Assembly: GCA_029984035.1 (NCBI GenBank)
Contig: JASBYJ010000001.1
Coordinates: 337,615 to 401,614, forward strand
DNA: 64,000 bases
Direction of reading: 5' to 3'
From: Conchiformibius sp.
Lineage (GTDB): Bacteria; Pseudomonadota; Gammaproteobacteria; Burkholderiales; Neisseriaceae
Shown: positions 41,129 through 50,834 of the stretch, piece by piece
Numbering within the stretch: the stretch's first letter is position 1
Layout of the letters: every line of letters starts with the position of its first letter
Translations under genes and position numbers: made by a program
The notes under the pieces: model-generated
Told to the model about the DNA's origin: nothing
What the model saw: the letters and a program-made list of their open reading frames with translations, nothing else
The model's database searches: none

Positions 41129-43226
41129 TGAAAAACAGGCGGGATTTATGCGGTATGTATCATGTGATGCGAAAAAAATCAGTATATTAAGAAATATTAT
41201 TCTGATTTTGATTTTATTTTACATCAGCATATACACTACATTCCATAGAATGAGTGACTACGACAATGTCTATCAAACTGCCGCGCAGTGGTTGGATGGC
41301 AGTCCTTACCGCTTGGATTTTGATGTGGAAATGGAACGTTTCGTTATTCCGCGTCCTACTGTGGTGTTGAAAAATGTCCGTTTAGTGGATGAGAAAGGTA
41401 TGCAAGTTGCGTCTGCGGGTGAAGTCCGTATCGGCGTGGCATGGAAGAGTGTTTTCAGGCAGCCTGAAATCGAGAAGTTAGTAGTTCGTGATGCTGCGGG
41501 TATATTGCAGTATGACCCTGAAAGCGGTTGGAATATCAGCCGATTGAAGCGTGGGTTGGATGATGGACAGGTAATGCGTTTTAACCGTGTTATACTGGAA
41601 AACAGCAATTTTGTGCTTCGATACGGGCAAAATCGTTTTATTCTGAGTAATTTCCATCTTAAGACGAAGCGTGAAAGCGGCAATTACCGATATGGTTTGG
41701 AAACCGATGTATCGGGTTTTCAGTGGCAAGGCCTGACTTTTCAGGCGGCGGGAGTAGCTCAAACCAATCAAAATGAAGTTATTCTGCCGGATGCGGCCGC
41801 ACATTTCACTTTTCTCGAAAATAGTCATCAGATTTCAGGCAGCGCACGCGCATCGCTGCGTCTGGGCAGCGAAAAAGCCGATATTTCTTCTCTGAATATC
41901 AAGCTGGACAGTAAACAGCCTGCCGTTCATGTCGATGCTTCGATACAGAAAATTCTGCATAGTTTCCAGCAAACGCAATTCAAAGGCATTGATTCGGTAT
42001 TGACCGATTTATCAGGCAGCCATATCAGGCAGGTGGGTATTCATGCGGCCGATATGCAGTGGCGGGACGGCGGCTTGGAAAGTCCTGAAATCAGCACTGT
42101 TGCGCATGTCAATACTCCTGCATACGGCAGTTTTGACATCAGAGCCAACGGCAAAGGCAGTTGGCATGTCTCAAACGGATTGTTGTTAGAAAATTTTGAG
42201 TGGCAAACCGTGCCGAATGATGTTTCAGGCAGCCGTCCCGTTTTCGCTTCGCAATGGGAAGGGACTTTTGCGCATCAAGGAGATAACCGATGGACCTTGA
42301 AGGCAAAAGGACTGTTCGACCGACAGCCTGCAGCATTGTTTATCAAGCGCGACAACGATACGGTAAGCGGCCAAATCGAATTGGCCAAATTGAATTTGCA
42401 TGATTACTTGGACAAACCGGCTGTATACCGACACGCTTACCCTGCATGGTTGTCCGATAACCGAAAACTGGATATGGATGTGAGAATCGGCGCATTGGAA
42501 TGGTCGGGCGTGTCGGTGCGCAATATCCGCAGCAAGTTGTCGGCTGATGCGCAAAACATTCGTTTTGCCCCGTTGTATGCCGAATTGTATGGCGGTGCCA
42601 CGCAGGGGGAATTAAGCGTTCGGAATGCACAGCCCTTGGTTTACCGCTTAAACCAGCGGGCACGTAATATCGATATCCAGCCTGCTTTGCAAGACGTGTT
42701 CGGTTTCAGCCGTGTACGGGGGCGTGCGCAGATGACGGTTGATATCGGGGCGCAAGGCAGTACGCGTGAAGAGATGTTGTCTTCTCTTTCAGGCAGCCTG
42801 AAAATCGATATCAGTGAAGGTGCTTTGCGAGGTATCAATTTAAGCCAAAAAATGAAGCAGCTGTTTCGGGGTGAAACCGTTCGGCATGAAGCGGAATCGG
42901 AAACTGCGTTTAACCGTTTTTCTCTGACTGCCGAAATGAATAATGGCGTAAGCCGTAATCACAGCTATGCCAAGATTGTCAGCCCGCAAGCCGATTTGGA
43001 GAGCCGGGGAGAAGCGGATTTGTTGCGCGGGGAAATCAGGGAAGATGTTTTAATCAGCCGGAGCAGCCAATACACTCCGCTTCCCATCCGTATCAGCGGC
43101 AAAACGTCAAGACCTGTGTTTGCCTTGAATTATCGGAAAATTACGGAAGGTTTGGCGAGTGATGAGGATAAACAAAGAGCCGTCAGCGAAGCGTTGAAAC
43201 AGCAATGGCAATGGTTGCTTCAGTAG
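41124..43226 (+). CDS. AsmA family protein
   Basis: AsmA-like proteins are inner-membrane-anchored periplasmic bridges thought to carry lipids to the outer membrane. The 700-residue product has an N-terminal helix (ILRNIILILILFYISIYTTF), the opening LDGSPYRLDFDVEMERFVIPRPTVVLKNVRLVD typical of the chorein-like N-terminus, long beta-rich repeats, and the AsmA C-terminal region with LSGSLKIDISEGALRGINLSQ. The ATG at 41124 lies in a palindrome; a second start at 41148 (MRYVSCDAKK) has AGGCGGG upstream and may be the true one. Several uptake sequences are translated in frame. Confidence 0.85.
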   Translation: MNEKQAGFMRYVSCDAKKISILRNIILILILFYISIYTTFHRMSDYDNVYQTAAQWLDGSPYRLDFDVEMERFVIPRPTVVLKNVRLVDEKGMQVASAGEVRIGVAWKSVFRQPEIEKLVVRDAAGILQYDPESGWNISRLKRGLDDGQVMRFNRVILENSNFVLRYGQNRFILSNFHLKTKRESGNYRYGLETDVSGFQWQGLTFQAAGVAQTNQNEVILPDAAAHFTFLENSHQISGSARASLRLGSEKADISSLNIKLDSKQPAVHVDASIQKILHSFQQTQFKGIDSVLTDLSGSHIRQVGIHAADMQWRDGGLESPEISTVAHVNTPAYGSFDIRANGKGSWHVSNGLLLENFEWQTVPNDVSGSRPVFASQWEGTFAHQGDNRWTLKAKGLFDRQPAALFIKRDNDTVSGQIELAKLNLHDYLDKPAVYRHAYPAWLSDNRKLDMDVRIGALEWSGVSVRNIRSKLSADAQNIRFAPLYAELYGGATQGELSVRNAQPLVYRLNQRARNIDIQPALQDVFGFSRVRGRAQMTVDIGAQGSTREEMLSSLSGSLKIDISEGALRGINLSQKMKQLFRGETVRHEAESETAFNRFSLTAEMNNGVSRNHSYAKIVSPQADLESRGEADLLRGEIREDVLISRSSQYTPLPIRISGKTSRPVFALNYRKITEGLASDEDKQRAVSEALKQQWQWLLQ

Positions 43227-43323
43227 CGGTTTTGATATTTTTTAAATCAATCGTGCCGGCAGTTGTTTTGATGAAAATGGCGTGATTACGGAAGCCGTAA
43301 CAGGATTATGGAGAGTTCGAGAT

Positions 43324-43947
43324 ATGTTTACAGGTATTGTACAGGGTATGGGCGAAGTGCTTGAAATCAGGCAGCCTGCGCCTGATTTTCGCAGCCATAT
43401 CGTTTTATTGCCCGAACATATGGCCGACAATCTGCAAATCGGCGCATCGGTTGCCCACAACGGCTGCTGCCTGACCATTACGTCTATCCGCGGTAGGGAG
43501 GCGGGTTTCGATTTGATGGCGGAAACTTTGGCAAAAACCAATTTAGGCAGCCTGAAAGAAGGCGATGCGGTGAATTTGGAACGTGCGGCACGTTTCGGGG
43601 ACGAAATCGGCGGCCATACGATGAGCGGGCATATCATGTTGCAAACCGAAATTGTGGAAATCAAGCGGAGCGGGCATAACTGCACCGTATGGTTCGGGCT
43701 GCCTGAAAGCATCCGTCCCTATGTGTTGGGCAAAGGCTTTATCGGCTTGGACGGCTGCAGTTTGACTATCGGCGATGTGCTGCAAGATTGTTTCAATGTC
43801 CACTTAATTCCCGAAACATTGCAACGCACCTTGTTCGGACGGCGTGAAATAGGAGACCGTATTAATGTCGAAATCGATGCGCAAACGCAAGCCGTCGTGG
43901 ATACCGTTCAGCGTATTTTGGCACAAGGCATTGTTGCAAATCCGTGA
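43324..43947 (+). CDS. ribE: Riboflavin synthase alpha chain
   Basis: This enzyme dismutates two 6,7-dimethyl-8-ribityllumazine molecules to riboflavin. The 207-residue protein shows two lumazine-binding barrels: MFTGIVQGMGEVLEI, NGCCLTI, VNLERAARFGDEIGGHTMSGHI, and in the second repeat GFIGLDGCSLTI and INVEIDAQTQAVVD. The frame opens at 43282 but the invariant MFTGIVQ begins at 43324. No FMN riboswitch is seen. thiE follows after a 57-base gap holding an uptake sequence. Some databases call this gene ribC. Confidence 0.95.
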   Translation: MFTGIVQGMGEVLEIRQPAPDFRSHIVLLPEHMADNLQIGASVAHNGCCLTITSIRGREAGFDLMAETLAKTNLGSLKEGDAVNLERAARFGDEIGGHTMSGHIMLQTEIVEIKRSGHNCTVWFGLPESIRPYVLGKGFIGLDGCSLTIGDVLQDCFNVHLIPETLQRTLFGRREIGDRINVEIDAQTQAVVDTVQRILAQGIVANP

Positions 43948-44004
43948 TGTAAACAGTATGGCGGCTTATTTTGCGGGCTGCCGTTTTTTTCAGGCAGCCT
44001 GAAT

Positions 44005-44661
44005 ATGTTTTCACCTTCCATACTTTCACTTTATTTCATTGCAGGCAGCCAAGACTGTCGGCATATACCCGGCAATAAGGTGCAAAACCTGTTGTCGCTG
44101 TTGGAAAAAAATTTGCAAAACGGCATCAGTTGTTTTCAGTTTAGGGAAAAAGGGCAGGGCGCATTGCGCGATGAAGCAGCTATCCGATTATTGGCGGCAG
44201 AGTGCAGAAGTTTGTGCCGTCAATATAGCGTGCCTTTTGTCGTCAATAACGATGTGCCGCTGGCAATATCGGTCGGAGCAGACGGTATCCACGTGGGACA
44301 GAAGGATATGCCTGTGGCGGAAGTGAGAAAACTGTGCGGCGACAAAATGTTTATCGGACTTTCTGTCGGCAATATGGCCGAAGTTTCCGCAGGCTTGGAC
44401 ACCGATAGCGATTATTTCGGCATAGGGCCGATATTCGCCACGCAGTCTAAAGACGATGCCGCCGCCGCAACAGGATGCGGCTTGATTGAAAATATCCGTA
44501 AGGCAGGCATTTGCAAACCGCTTGTCGCGATAGGCGGAATTGATGCGCATAATGCCGGAGCTGTCCGTGCGGCAGGAGCGGATGGTATCGCCGTGATTTC
44601 CGCATTGACGCGTGCGAGTGATGTGAAGGCAGCCGTTAGACAACTGCTTGCTCAAGAGTGA
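44005..44661 (+). CDS. thiE: Thiamine phosphate synthase
   Basis: ThiE couples HMP-PP and thiazole phosphate to thiamine phosphate. The 218-residue TIM barrel has the family residues in SCFQFREKGQGA, FVVNNDVPLAISVGADGIHVGQKDMP, DYFGIGPIFATQSKDDA and VAIGGIDAHNAGAV. Length is typical. The ATG is only a few bases after an uptake sequence, and the ribosome site is poor. It complements thiM and thiD at 27-28 kb but lacks a riboswitch of its own. Confidence 0.95.
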   Translation: MFSPSILSLYFIAGSQDCRHIPGNKVQNLLSLLEKNLQNGISCFQFREKGQGALRDEAAIRLLAAECRSLCRQYSVPFVVNNDVPLAISVGADGIHVGQKDMPVAEVRKLCGDKMFIGLSVGNMAEVSAGLDTDSDYFGIGPIFATQSKDDAAAATGCGLIENIRKAGICKPLVAIGGIDAHNAGAVRAAGADGIAVISALTRASDVKAAVRQLLAQE

Positions 44662-44785
44662 GTTATTTTTAGGGGGTTGAAGAGCCAAGATGGACATCAT
44701 ATGGGCAATGTCAGGCTACAGTAATTTTTAGATATGACTGCTACAAGTTTGGACACAAATCGGACACACTTTCAGGCAGCCTGAA

Positions 44786-44821
44786 AAATAAAAACCGTCT
44801 AAACGATTGTTTAGACGGTTT
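44786..44821 (-). terminator. Terminator after tRNA-Lys
   Basis: AAACCGTCTAAAC (44792-44804) pairs with GTTTAGACGGTTT (44809-44821); on the minus strand TTTTTATTTTT follows. A simDUS lies right beside it. Confidence 0.85.
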
Positions 44822-44826
44822 GAATT

Positions 44827-44902
44827 TGGTGGGTCGTGAGCGATTCGAACGCTCGACCAACGGATTAAAAGTCCGCTGCTCTACCGACTGAGCTAACGAC
44901 CC
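44827..44902 (-). tRNA. tRNA-Lys (anticodon TTT)
   Basis: The minus strand begins GGGTCGTTAGCTCAGTCGGT and ends ACGACCCACCA. The anticodon loop CTTTTAA carries TTT; T-loop GTTCGAATC is present. CCA encoded, 76 nt. Confidence 0.97.
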
Positions 44903-44951
44903 GAAAAGAAGGCGGAATTATATGTACCGCCTTTGGGTTTGTCAAGTGGGG

Positions 44952-46334
44952 CTAATGGTCTTTTTTGCTCAATGTGAAACCGGTAAAACCGGCTATCAGA
45001 GTAAGCAGCAGACACAAGTAGCAAAAAAACGCAAAAGGCAGATACGATAAGGTGGGAACATCTAATACTTTAGCGATGAATACACCGCATACGCCCCAGG
45101 GAACCAACGGGTTAATTACTGTGCCTGCGTCTTCCAAAGTGCGGGATAGATTGCGCGGGTGCAGGCCGAGTTTTTCGTAAACCGGTTTGAATGTTTCTCC
45201 CGAGAGCAAGATGCTGAGATATTGCTCACCGATGAGTACGTTTACGCTGACGGAAGTTAAGGCCACTGAAAAGGTGGCGCGTCCCGCGCTGATGAGAAAG
45301 CGGCGCATACCGTCTAAAAATGCGGGAATCACGCCCAGTGCAAACAATAATCCTCCTAAGCTGAGCGCCAAAATCACAACGGTTTGGGTGAAAAACATAC
45401 TTTCCATGCCGCCGCGGGATACCAAACGTGCGATACCTTCGCCTGCCGTTTCGCTGCGAAAACCGCCGAAAAACCAGCTGCCGAGCTGACCGAAATTAGG
45501 GGAAGAGTGGAAAAAAGTAATCACGACTGAAAGCGCGATGGTTGCCATCATAGTGGGAATAGCACTGATTTTGCATAAAGCCAAAATCACCATTAGCGCA
45601 AAGGGAATAAGCGCATAGCCGTGAATTAAACCGCTTTGCTCCAATTGGCTGCGTAATGCCATTACTTGCTCCAGGCTGCCCGAATGAACGGCAGGAACTG
45701 CCCACACGAATGCCGCTGCACTTAAAACCAATGCGGGAACAGTGGTGTAGCTCATGTTTTTGATGTGTTCAAACAAGTCCACGCCGACCGTTGAAGCGGC
45801 AATACCCGTAGTGTCGGAGAGAGGAGACATTTTGTCGCCGAAAAACGCACCTGAAACAATGGCCCCGGCTGTAATGGCGGGGGCTGCCTGAAACGCTTCC
45901 GACATGCCCATAAATGCCACTCCGACTGTAGCGCATGTGGTCAGGCTGCTGCCGATAGACACACCGATAACGGCGCAGAGCAAAAATGCCGACAAATAGA
46001 AAAATTCAGGTGAAATCAGGCCGAATCCGTAGTACATCAAAGTAGGGATGGCACCGCTCATCATGAGTGCGGAAACCAATAATCCGATGAAAAAGAAAAG
46101 ATAAACCGCTCCCATGCCTTGTTCTACCGATGCAGCCATTCTGGATTGCATTTCGCGCCACGAGATGCCGCGCAGCATTCCGTAAATCACCAATAAAATC
46201 AAAGCGGCGGTAATGGAAAGATGCGGCACCCATTCCAGCGCGATAATGGTGAAACCCATCAGGAAAACCGATGCAGCCATAATGGCGCAGGCTTCTTTCA
46301 AGGAAGGATTCAAAAGGGGGTGTTTGGATAACAT
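44952..46334 (-). CDS. nhaC: NhaC-type Na+/H+ antiporter
   Basis: NhaC antiporters exchange sodium for protons and may also carry organic ions such as malate. The 460-residue membrane protein has about eleven hydrophobic segments and the family motifs GVSIGSSLTTCATVGVAFMGM, GAFFGDKMSPLSDTTGIA and LSGETFKPVYEKLGLHPRNLSRTLEDAGTVINPLVPWG. This last stretch is typical of NhaC. Length is normal. It is monocistronic; nhaD is a second antiporter in the window. The substrate is inferred from family only. Confidence 0.88.
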   Translation of the reverse strand: MLSKHPLLNPSLKEACAIMAASVFLMGFTIIALEWVPHLSITAALILLVIYGMLRGISWREMQSRMAASVEQGMGAVYLFFFIGLLVSALMMSGAIPTLMYYGFGLISPEFFYLSAFLLCAVIGVSIGSSLTTCATVGVAFMGMSEAFQAAPAITAGAIVSGAFFGDKMSPLSDTTGIAASTVGVDLFEHIKNMSYTTVPALVLSAAAFVWAVPAVHSGSLEQVMALRSQLEQSGLIHGYALIPFALMVILALCKISAIPTMMATIALSVVITFFHSSPNFGQLGSWFFGGFRSETAGEGIARLVSRGGMESMFFTQTVVILALSLGGLLFALGVIPAFLDGMRRFLISAGRATFSVALTSVSVNVLIGEQYLSILLSGETFKPVYEKLGLHPRNLSRTLEDAGTVINPLVPWGVCGVFIAKVLDVPTLSYLPFAFFCYLCLLLTLIAGFTGFTLSKKDH

Positions 46335-46716
46335 AACACGATACCTAAAATTTAATGTGTAGCTTAACTGCTTTATTTTAGCAAATATTTAAATATTTTA
46401 ACAATACTTGATTTTCATGATGGGTAACGAATGACGCGGGCGGATAGGTATGGTTTGCTTGGGGGTATTCTGGGGGATAGGGGAAGTGAGTGTTTAGGGA
46501 AAGCCGTGTGTTGCATGATAAAGAGAATGCCGGCAGTCGGATTGATTGCATAGGGTATGCGGCAGAGATGGCGTGCAAAGCAGAAACGTGTTTTGATTTC
46601 TATATGTTTTTCATATCCGCCAAGCGTAAGCAGCCAAGCCGAATGATTGCTGCCGGCAACCGTCATGCAGGAAAATATTTTGTTTCAGGCAGCCTGACTG
46701 GTTGATAACAAGGCAG
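46335..46716. other. Gap between nhaC and cca
   Basis: Only one uptake sequence (near 46683) is recognisable. Open frames on both strands are short and unlike any family. Confidence 0.4.
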
Positions 46717-47964
46717 TCAGCTGCATGGTTGTTTCATTTTTTTGAGAAAGTTTTGATGAACAGGGCGTACCGCCTGCGCGCGCGCTTCATCAATGGCAGC
46801 CTGAATTTTTTGCGGTTGGGTAGGATATTGTGCCGCTATGGCTGCCGTGTCGATACTTTGGGCGGCGGCCAGCACTTCCAACCAATGTTGCCGTTGCGGA
46901 TAAGGGCTCTGCTCTTTGCCCAACCTCCCTTGTGCATCTGCCATGCACACATTTAAGGCTGCCTGAAAGCGTTCGGGACGGCGGAAAGCATCGGTTTCGC
47001 GCAGCAGTTTTATGATTTTGCCTGCTTTTTTGATATTTCCGATTTGGTGCAGGCGGATATGGTAGCGGCATACCAGTTCGGCCAATTCCGCACAGGCCTT
47101 GGGAACACGCCAGCGTTGGTTAACAGAGCGCACAGGGTCGATGCCGCGTATGTCGTGTCCGATGTGTTGCGGCAGAATATCTTTAGGAGTGAGTGCCTTA
47201 CCTAAATCGTGGAGCAGGGCGGCATAGCGTTCGGGTAAATCCAATTCCATATCGGCGGCACGCTGCAATACCGTCAGAGTGTGGATGCCGCTGTCGATTT
47301 CGGGATGGTATTCAGCGCATTGCGGCACGCCGAACAGCGCGTGTACTTCAGGCAGCAAAACTTTTAATGCGCCGCATTCTTGCAGAATTTCTATCATTCG
47401 GCGCGGTTGTTTTTCCATCAGACCTTTGGCAAATTCCTGCCAAACCCGCTCGGCAACCAGTGCATCGGTTTCCCCGTTTTCCACCATGTCGCACATGAGT
47501 GCCATCGTTTCGGGAGCAACTGCAAAACCATAGCGTGCGGCAAACCGTGCGGTACGCAAAATGCGTACCGGATCTTCGGCAAAAGCGGGGCTGACATGGC
47601 GCAAAATGCCTTGCTCCAAATCGCGTTGCCCGCCGAAAGGGTCTATCAGGCAGCCGTTTTCATCTTGCGCCATGGCATTGACGGTTAAATCGCGGCGCAT
47701 CAAATCCTGTTCCAAGCTGACATCTGCCGCAGCGTGGAAGCAAAATCCGCCGTAGCCTTTGCCTGTTTTACGTTCGGTGCGTGCCAATGCGTATTCTTCG
47801 TGGCTGACGGGATGGAGGAACACGGGAAAATCTTTGCCTACGGGAGTGAATCCCTGTTTCAGCATGGTTTGGGCATCCGCTCCGACCACTACCCAATCTC
47901 TGTCGTGAACTTCCAAACCCAGCAGGCTGTCGCGGACGGCGCCGCCGACTAAATAAATCTGCAT
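46717..47964 (-). CDS. cca: Multifunctional CCA tRNA nucleotidyltransferase
   Basis: Cca adds or repairs the 3' CCA of tRNAs; the long form also has phosphohydrolase activity. The 415-residue protein shows the class II nucleotidyltransferase start YLVGGAVRDSLLGLEVHDRDWVVVG, the RRDLTVNAMA motif, the EDPVRILRTARFAARYGF motif, and an HD domain near residue 250 (YAALLHDLGKALTP), with HIGHDIRG. Length matches the HD-bearing gammaproteobacterial and neisserial form. The window's tRNA genes already encode CCA, so the enzyme mainly repairs. Confidence 0.95.
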   Translation of the reverse strand: MQIYLVGGAVRDSLLGLEVHDRDWVVVGADAQTMLKQGFTPVGKDFPVFLHPVSHEEYALARTERKTGKGYGGFCFHAAADVSLEQDLMRRDLTVNAMAQDENGCLIDPFGGQRDLEQGILRHVSPAFAEDPVRILRTARFAARYGFAVAPETMALMCDMVENGETDALVAERVWQEFAKGLMEKQPRRMIEILQECGALKVLLPEVHALFGVPQCAEYHPEIDSGIHTLTVLQRAADMELDLPERYAALLHDLGKALTPKDILPQHIGHDIRGIDPVRSVNQRWRVPKACAELAELVCRYHIRLHQIGNIKKAGKIIKLLRETDAFRRPERFQAALNVCMADAQGRLGKEQSPYPQRQHWLEVLAAAQSIDTAAIAAQYPTQPQKIQAAIDEARAQAVRPVHQNFLKKMKQPCS

Positions 47965-48104
47965 AGTGGCATTATCCTTGAATGAACAGGTTGTATTTTA
48001 AATCCGGTTTGAATGAATGATATTTTCGTATCGTGTGGCATAAAACATTTCAGGCTGCCTGAAAAAACAGAATTCGGATAGAAAAGGATTTTTTCTCCGT
48101 TACG

Positions 48105-50627
48105 TCATATCTCCAACAAATCCTGTTTCAATGCCAAGATGGCGGCGGGTTCGTTGAGCGAGGGGGCGTAAACGGAAAACACGTCTTCCACGCGGTCGCC
48201 TAAGGTGAAGATTTTGGCATGGTGCAGGCTGATTTGGTGGCGGGAGAAAATTTCTGTGATGTCCGCCAATAGGTAGGAACGGTCGGCGGTGATGATTTCG
48301 ATGGTATGGCGGTGGCCTTCATCGTTGGAAATATGCACATGGGGGGTGAAAGGCAATATGCGCGCGCGGCGGCTGGGCTTGGCGGTGCTGTTGGTGTGCT
48401 TGGGTATATTGCCTTGAATAAATTGTGATAGTTCTTTTTCTATGGCTGCCTGAATGCGTGCGGCGTCTTGTCGGGTGCTGTTTTCAGGCAGGCGGATGAT
48501 GAAGTTGTCCAAGATGTAATCGTGTGCGGTGATGAAGGCTCTTGCGGCGGCAATATCGGCGTGATGGCGGCTGAATAGGCGGCACAGGCGTGTAAACAGG
48601 CGTTCGCCGTTAGGCATATACACTAAGATTTGCAGGGTGGTGTGGTCGTGCAGGGGGCGTATGGCGCAAGCGGGTTGCCGGGGGTTGTCAATCAGTTGCG
48701 ATAGCTGCCAGTCGCTTGCGGCTTCGGTGTATCGGGCGAAATAGGCTTCGCCGAGTGCTTGGAAGAGTTTGTGTATGTTTTTTTCGCTGTATCCCTGCCG
48801 TAGCAGAAAATGTTTGGCGCTGTCGCGGCGGCTTTCGGGGATAGGGGTGTCGTGTCGTCCGATAAAGTGTGATGAGGCTGCCTGAAAGAGTGTGTGCAGC
48901 AGTTGCGCTTTCCAGCTGTTCCAGATTTTGGGGTTGGTGCCGCGGATGTCGGCAACGGTAAGCAGGTAAAGTGCGCTTAAGCTGCGGTAGTCGGGCACTT
49001 TTTTGCAAAACTCTGCGACAACATCGGGATTTTGGATGTCTTCTTTTTGTGCGGTGGCGGACATCAGCAAATGTTCTTTTACCAGCCATGCTAGCAGGCG
49101 GCCGTCTTCTTCGCTGAGTGAATGGGTTTGTGCGAATTCCGATGCGTCATGTACGCCCAATTTGGCATGGTCGCCATGTCTGCCTTTGGCGATGTCGTGA
49201 AACAAGGCGGCCAAATAGAGTATGTGGGGGCGTTCGAATTCTGCCATGAGCGTGGAGGCGAACGGTATTTCGTGGCTGTGCTCTTCCATGGCGAAACGGC
49301 GCAGGTTGCCGATAACGGTGAGAATGTGGTCGTCAACGGGGTAAACGTGAAACAAATCGTGTTGGAGCAATCCGACAATGTTTCCCCATCGGGGCAGATA
49401 GCGTTCCAATACGCCGTAAAGATTGAGAAAACGCAGAATGTGGGTGAGTCCCCGACCGTTTTGGAAAAAACCGAGAAAGAAGGCGCGGTTTTCAGGCAGC
49501 CTGAAAGTGGCTGCATCGGCTTTGCGGGCGGCCGCCCACCAGCGGCGCAGTGTTTTCGGTGCGATGCCGTTCAAGTCGGGGCGGCTTTGCCATACACTGA
49601 TGATTTCGAAAAGGGATTCGGGATGTTTGTCGAACAGGTCCAAATCGGTGGCGGCGATTTTGTTGCCGCTTTGAAAGTAGCGTTCGTTGATGGGATGTAT
49701 GCTGTAGGGCAGGCGCGACCACACTCTTTGGCGCAACATCGGAATCAATATGCCGTTGAGCTGCATAACGGTTTTAACCGTGCGGTAGAAACGGTGCATC
49801 AGTTTTTCTATGCCTGCCTGTTTGCTTTCGGCTTGGATGTGTTCTGACAATATGCCTTGGAAATCAAATAATAATCTGTTTTCATCACGGTTGGCGGCTA
49901 AATGCAGTTCGATGCGCATACACGCCAAACGGCGGTGGCTGCCGCGCAATAAGCCCGCTTCGGTGCGCGTCAGGATTTTTTGATGCATCAGGCTGTAAAA
50001 ATCGGGCGTTAAATCCTGTACTTGTGCCAGCCACATCATGGTGTGGATATCGCGCAGGCCGCCCATGCCGTTTTTGATGTCGGGTTCCAATACTAATGCG
50101 GGTTGTTTGGTATGGCGTTGCTGCATTTCCAGCAGTTTCCGCTCGATGAAACCGACCGTGTCGCGTTGTTGTTTGAAAGCGGATAGTGCTTGTTGTGCCA
50201 ATGCGCAATCGCCGTACAGAAAACGTGCTTCCAAAAAGGCGGTGTCGGCAGTTAAATCGTGTTTTGCGCTGTCGCACAAGTCTTTCAGGCTGCCTGATTT
50301 CAAAGCGGGAGTTAAGCCGATGTCCCACAGGCTTTGTACCAGTTGTTCGATGCAGACTTGTTCTGCTTCGCTTAGCCTGTCGGGGGCGATAAGCGCCAAA
50401 TCCACATCGGAATGGGGATACACTTCCGTACGCCCGAAACCACCCGTTGCCAGCAGACACAACCGGCTGCCTGAAAAATACTGTTGCCAAAGGACGGATA
50501 GGGTTTCTTCCAAAGCGGCTGTATAGGCTCGGAAAAACGCTGTCGGCCGGCGGTCGGACAAATAGGCTTGTACGGCTTCTTGCTTTTTGCCGGCAAGTGC
50601 GGTGCGGAGTGCGGATAGGTCGGACAT
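48105..50627 (-). CDS. glnD: PII uridylyltransferase/uridylyl-removing enzyme
   Basis: GlnD uridylylates or deuridylylates PII in response to glutamine. The 840-residue protein has the nucleotidyltransferase domain with LLATGGFGRTEVYPHSDVDLAL (residues 57-78), the GlnD-specific middle, an HD domain around LYLAALFHDIAKGRHGDH near 465, and two C-terminal ACT domains. Length is slightly shorter than the E. coli enzyme but complete. Several uptake sequences are read in frame as FRLPEN or RLPENS. The substrate gene glnB is at 37 kb. The start ATG at 50627 has no clear ribosome site. Confidence 0.95.
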   Translation of the reverse strand: MSDLSALRTALAGKKQEAVQAYLSDRRPTAFFRAYTAALEETLSVLWQQYFSGSRLCLLATGGFGRTEVYPHSDVDLALIAPDRLSEAEQVCIEQLVQSLWDIGLTPALKSGSLKDLCDSAKHDLTADTAFLEARFLYGDCALAQQALSAFKQQRDTVGFIERKLLEMQQRHTKQPALVLEPDIKNGMGGLRDIHTMMWLAQVQDLTPDFYSLMHQKILTRTEAGLLRGSHRRLACMRIELHLAANRDENRLLFDFQGILSEHIQAESKQAGIEKLMHRFYRTVKTVMQLNGILIPMLRQRVWSRLPYSIHPINERYFQSGNKIAATDLDLFDKHPESLFEIISVWQSRPDLNGIAPKTLRRWWAAARKADAATFRLPENRAFFLGFFQNGRGLTHILRFLNLYGVLERYLPRWGNIVGLLQHDLFHVYPVDDHILTVIGNLRRFAMEEHSHEIPFASTLMAEFERPHILYLAALFHDIAKGRHGDHAKLGVHDASEFAQTHSLSEEDGRLLAWLVKEHLLMSATAQKEDIQNPDVVAEFCKKVPDYRSLSALYLLTVADIRGTNPKIWNSWKAQLLHTLFQAASSHFIGRHDTPIPESRRDSAKHFLLRQGYSEKNIHKLFQALGEAYFARYTEAASDWQLSQLIDNPRQPACAIRPLHDHTTLQILVYMPNGERLFTRLCRLFSRHHADIAAARAFITAHDYILDNFIIRLPENSTRQDAARIQAAIEKELSQFIQGNIPKHTNSTAKPSRRARILPFTPHVHISNDEGHRHTIEIITADRSYLLADITEIFSRHQISLHHAKIFTLGDRVEDVFSVYAPSLNEPAAILALKQDLLEI

Positions 50628-50793
50628 GGCGGAAGAGTGCGGTTAAGGGAAGGTTGCGGCGTATGGTTTTCAGGCTGCCTGAATGTTGGGAATGGATGGT
50701 TCGGAGCCGCTACATCGGTTTCAGGCAGCCTTATCCGATATGGATGGTATTCGAATGTGCGTTTCAAAATGCCCGTCTGCTTGGATTGTAATA

Positions 50794-50819
50794 AAAGCGG
50801 CCATTGCCGCTTTGATTTT
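50794..50819 (-). terminator. Terminator after fabH
   Basis: AAAGCGGC (50794-50801) pairs with GCCGCTTT (50806-50813) around CATT. T bases follow on both strands. It lies 3' of fabH and upstream of glnD. Confidence 0.7.
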
Positions 50820-50834
50820 TTCAGGCTGCGCGGC

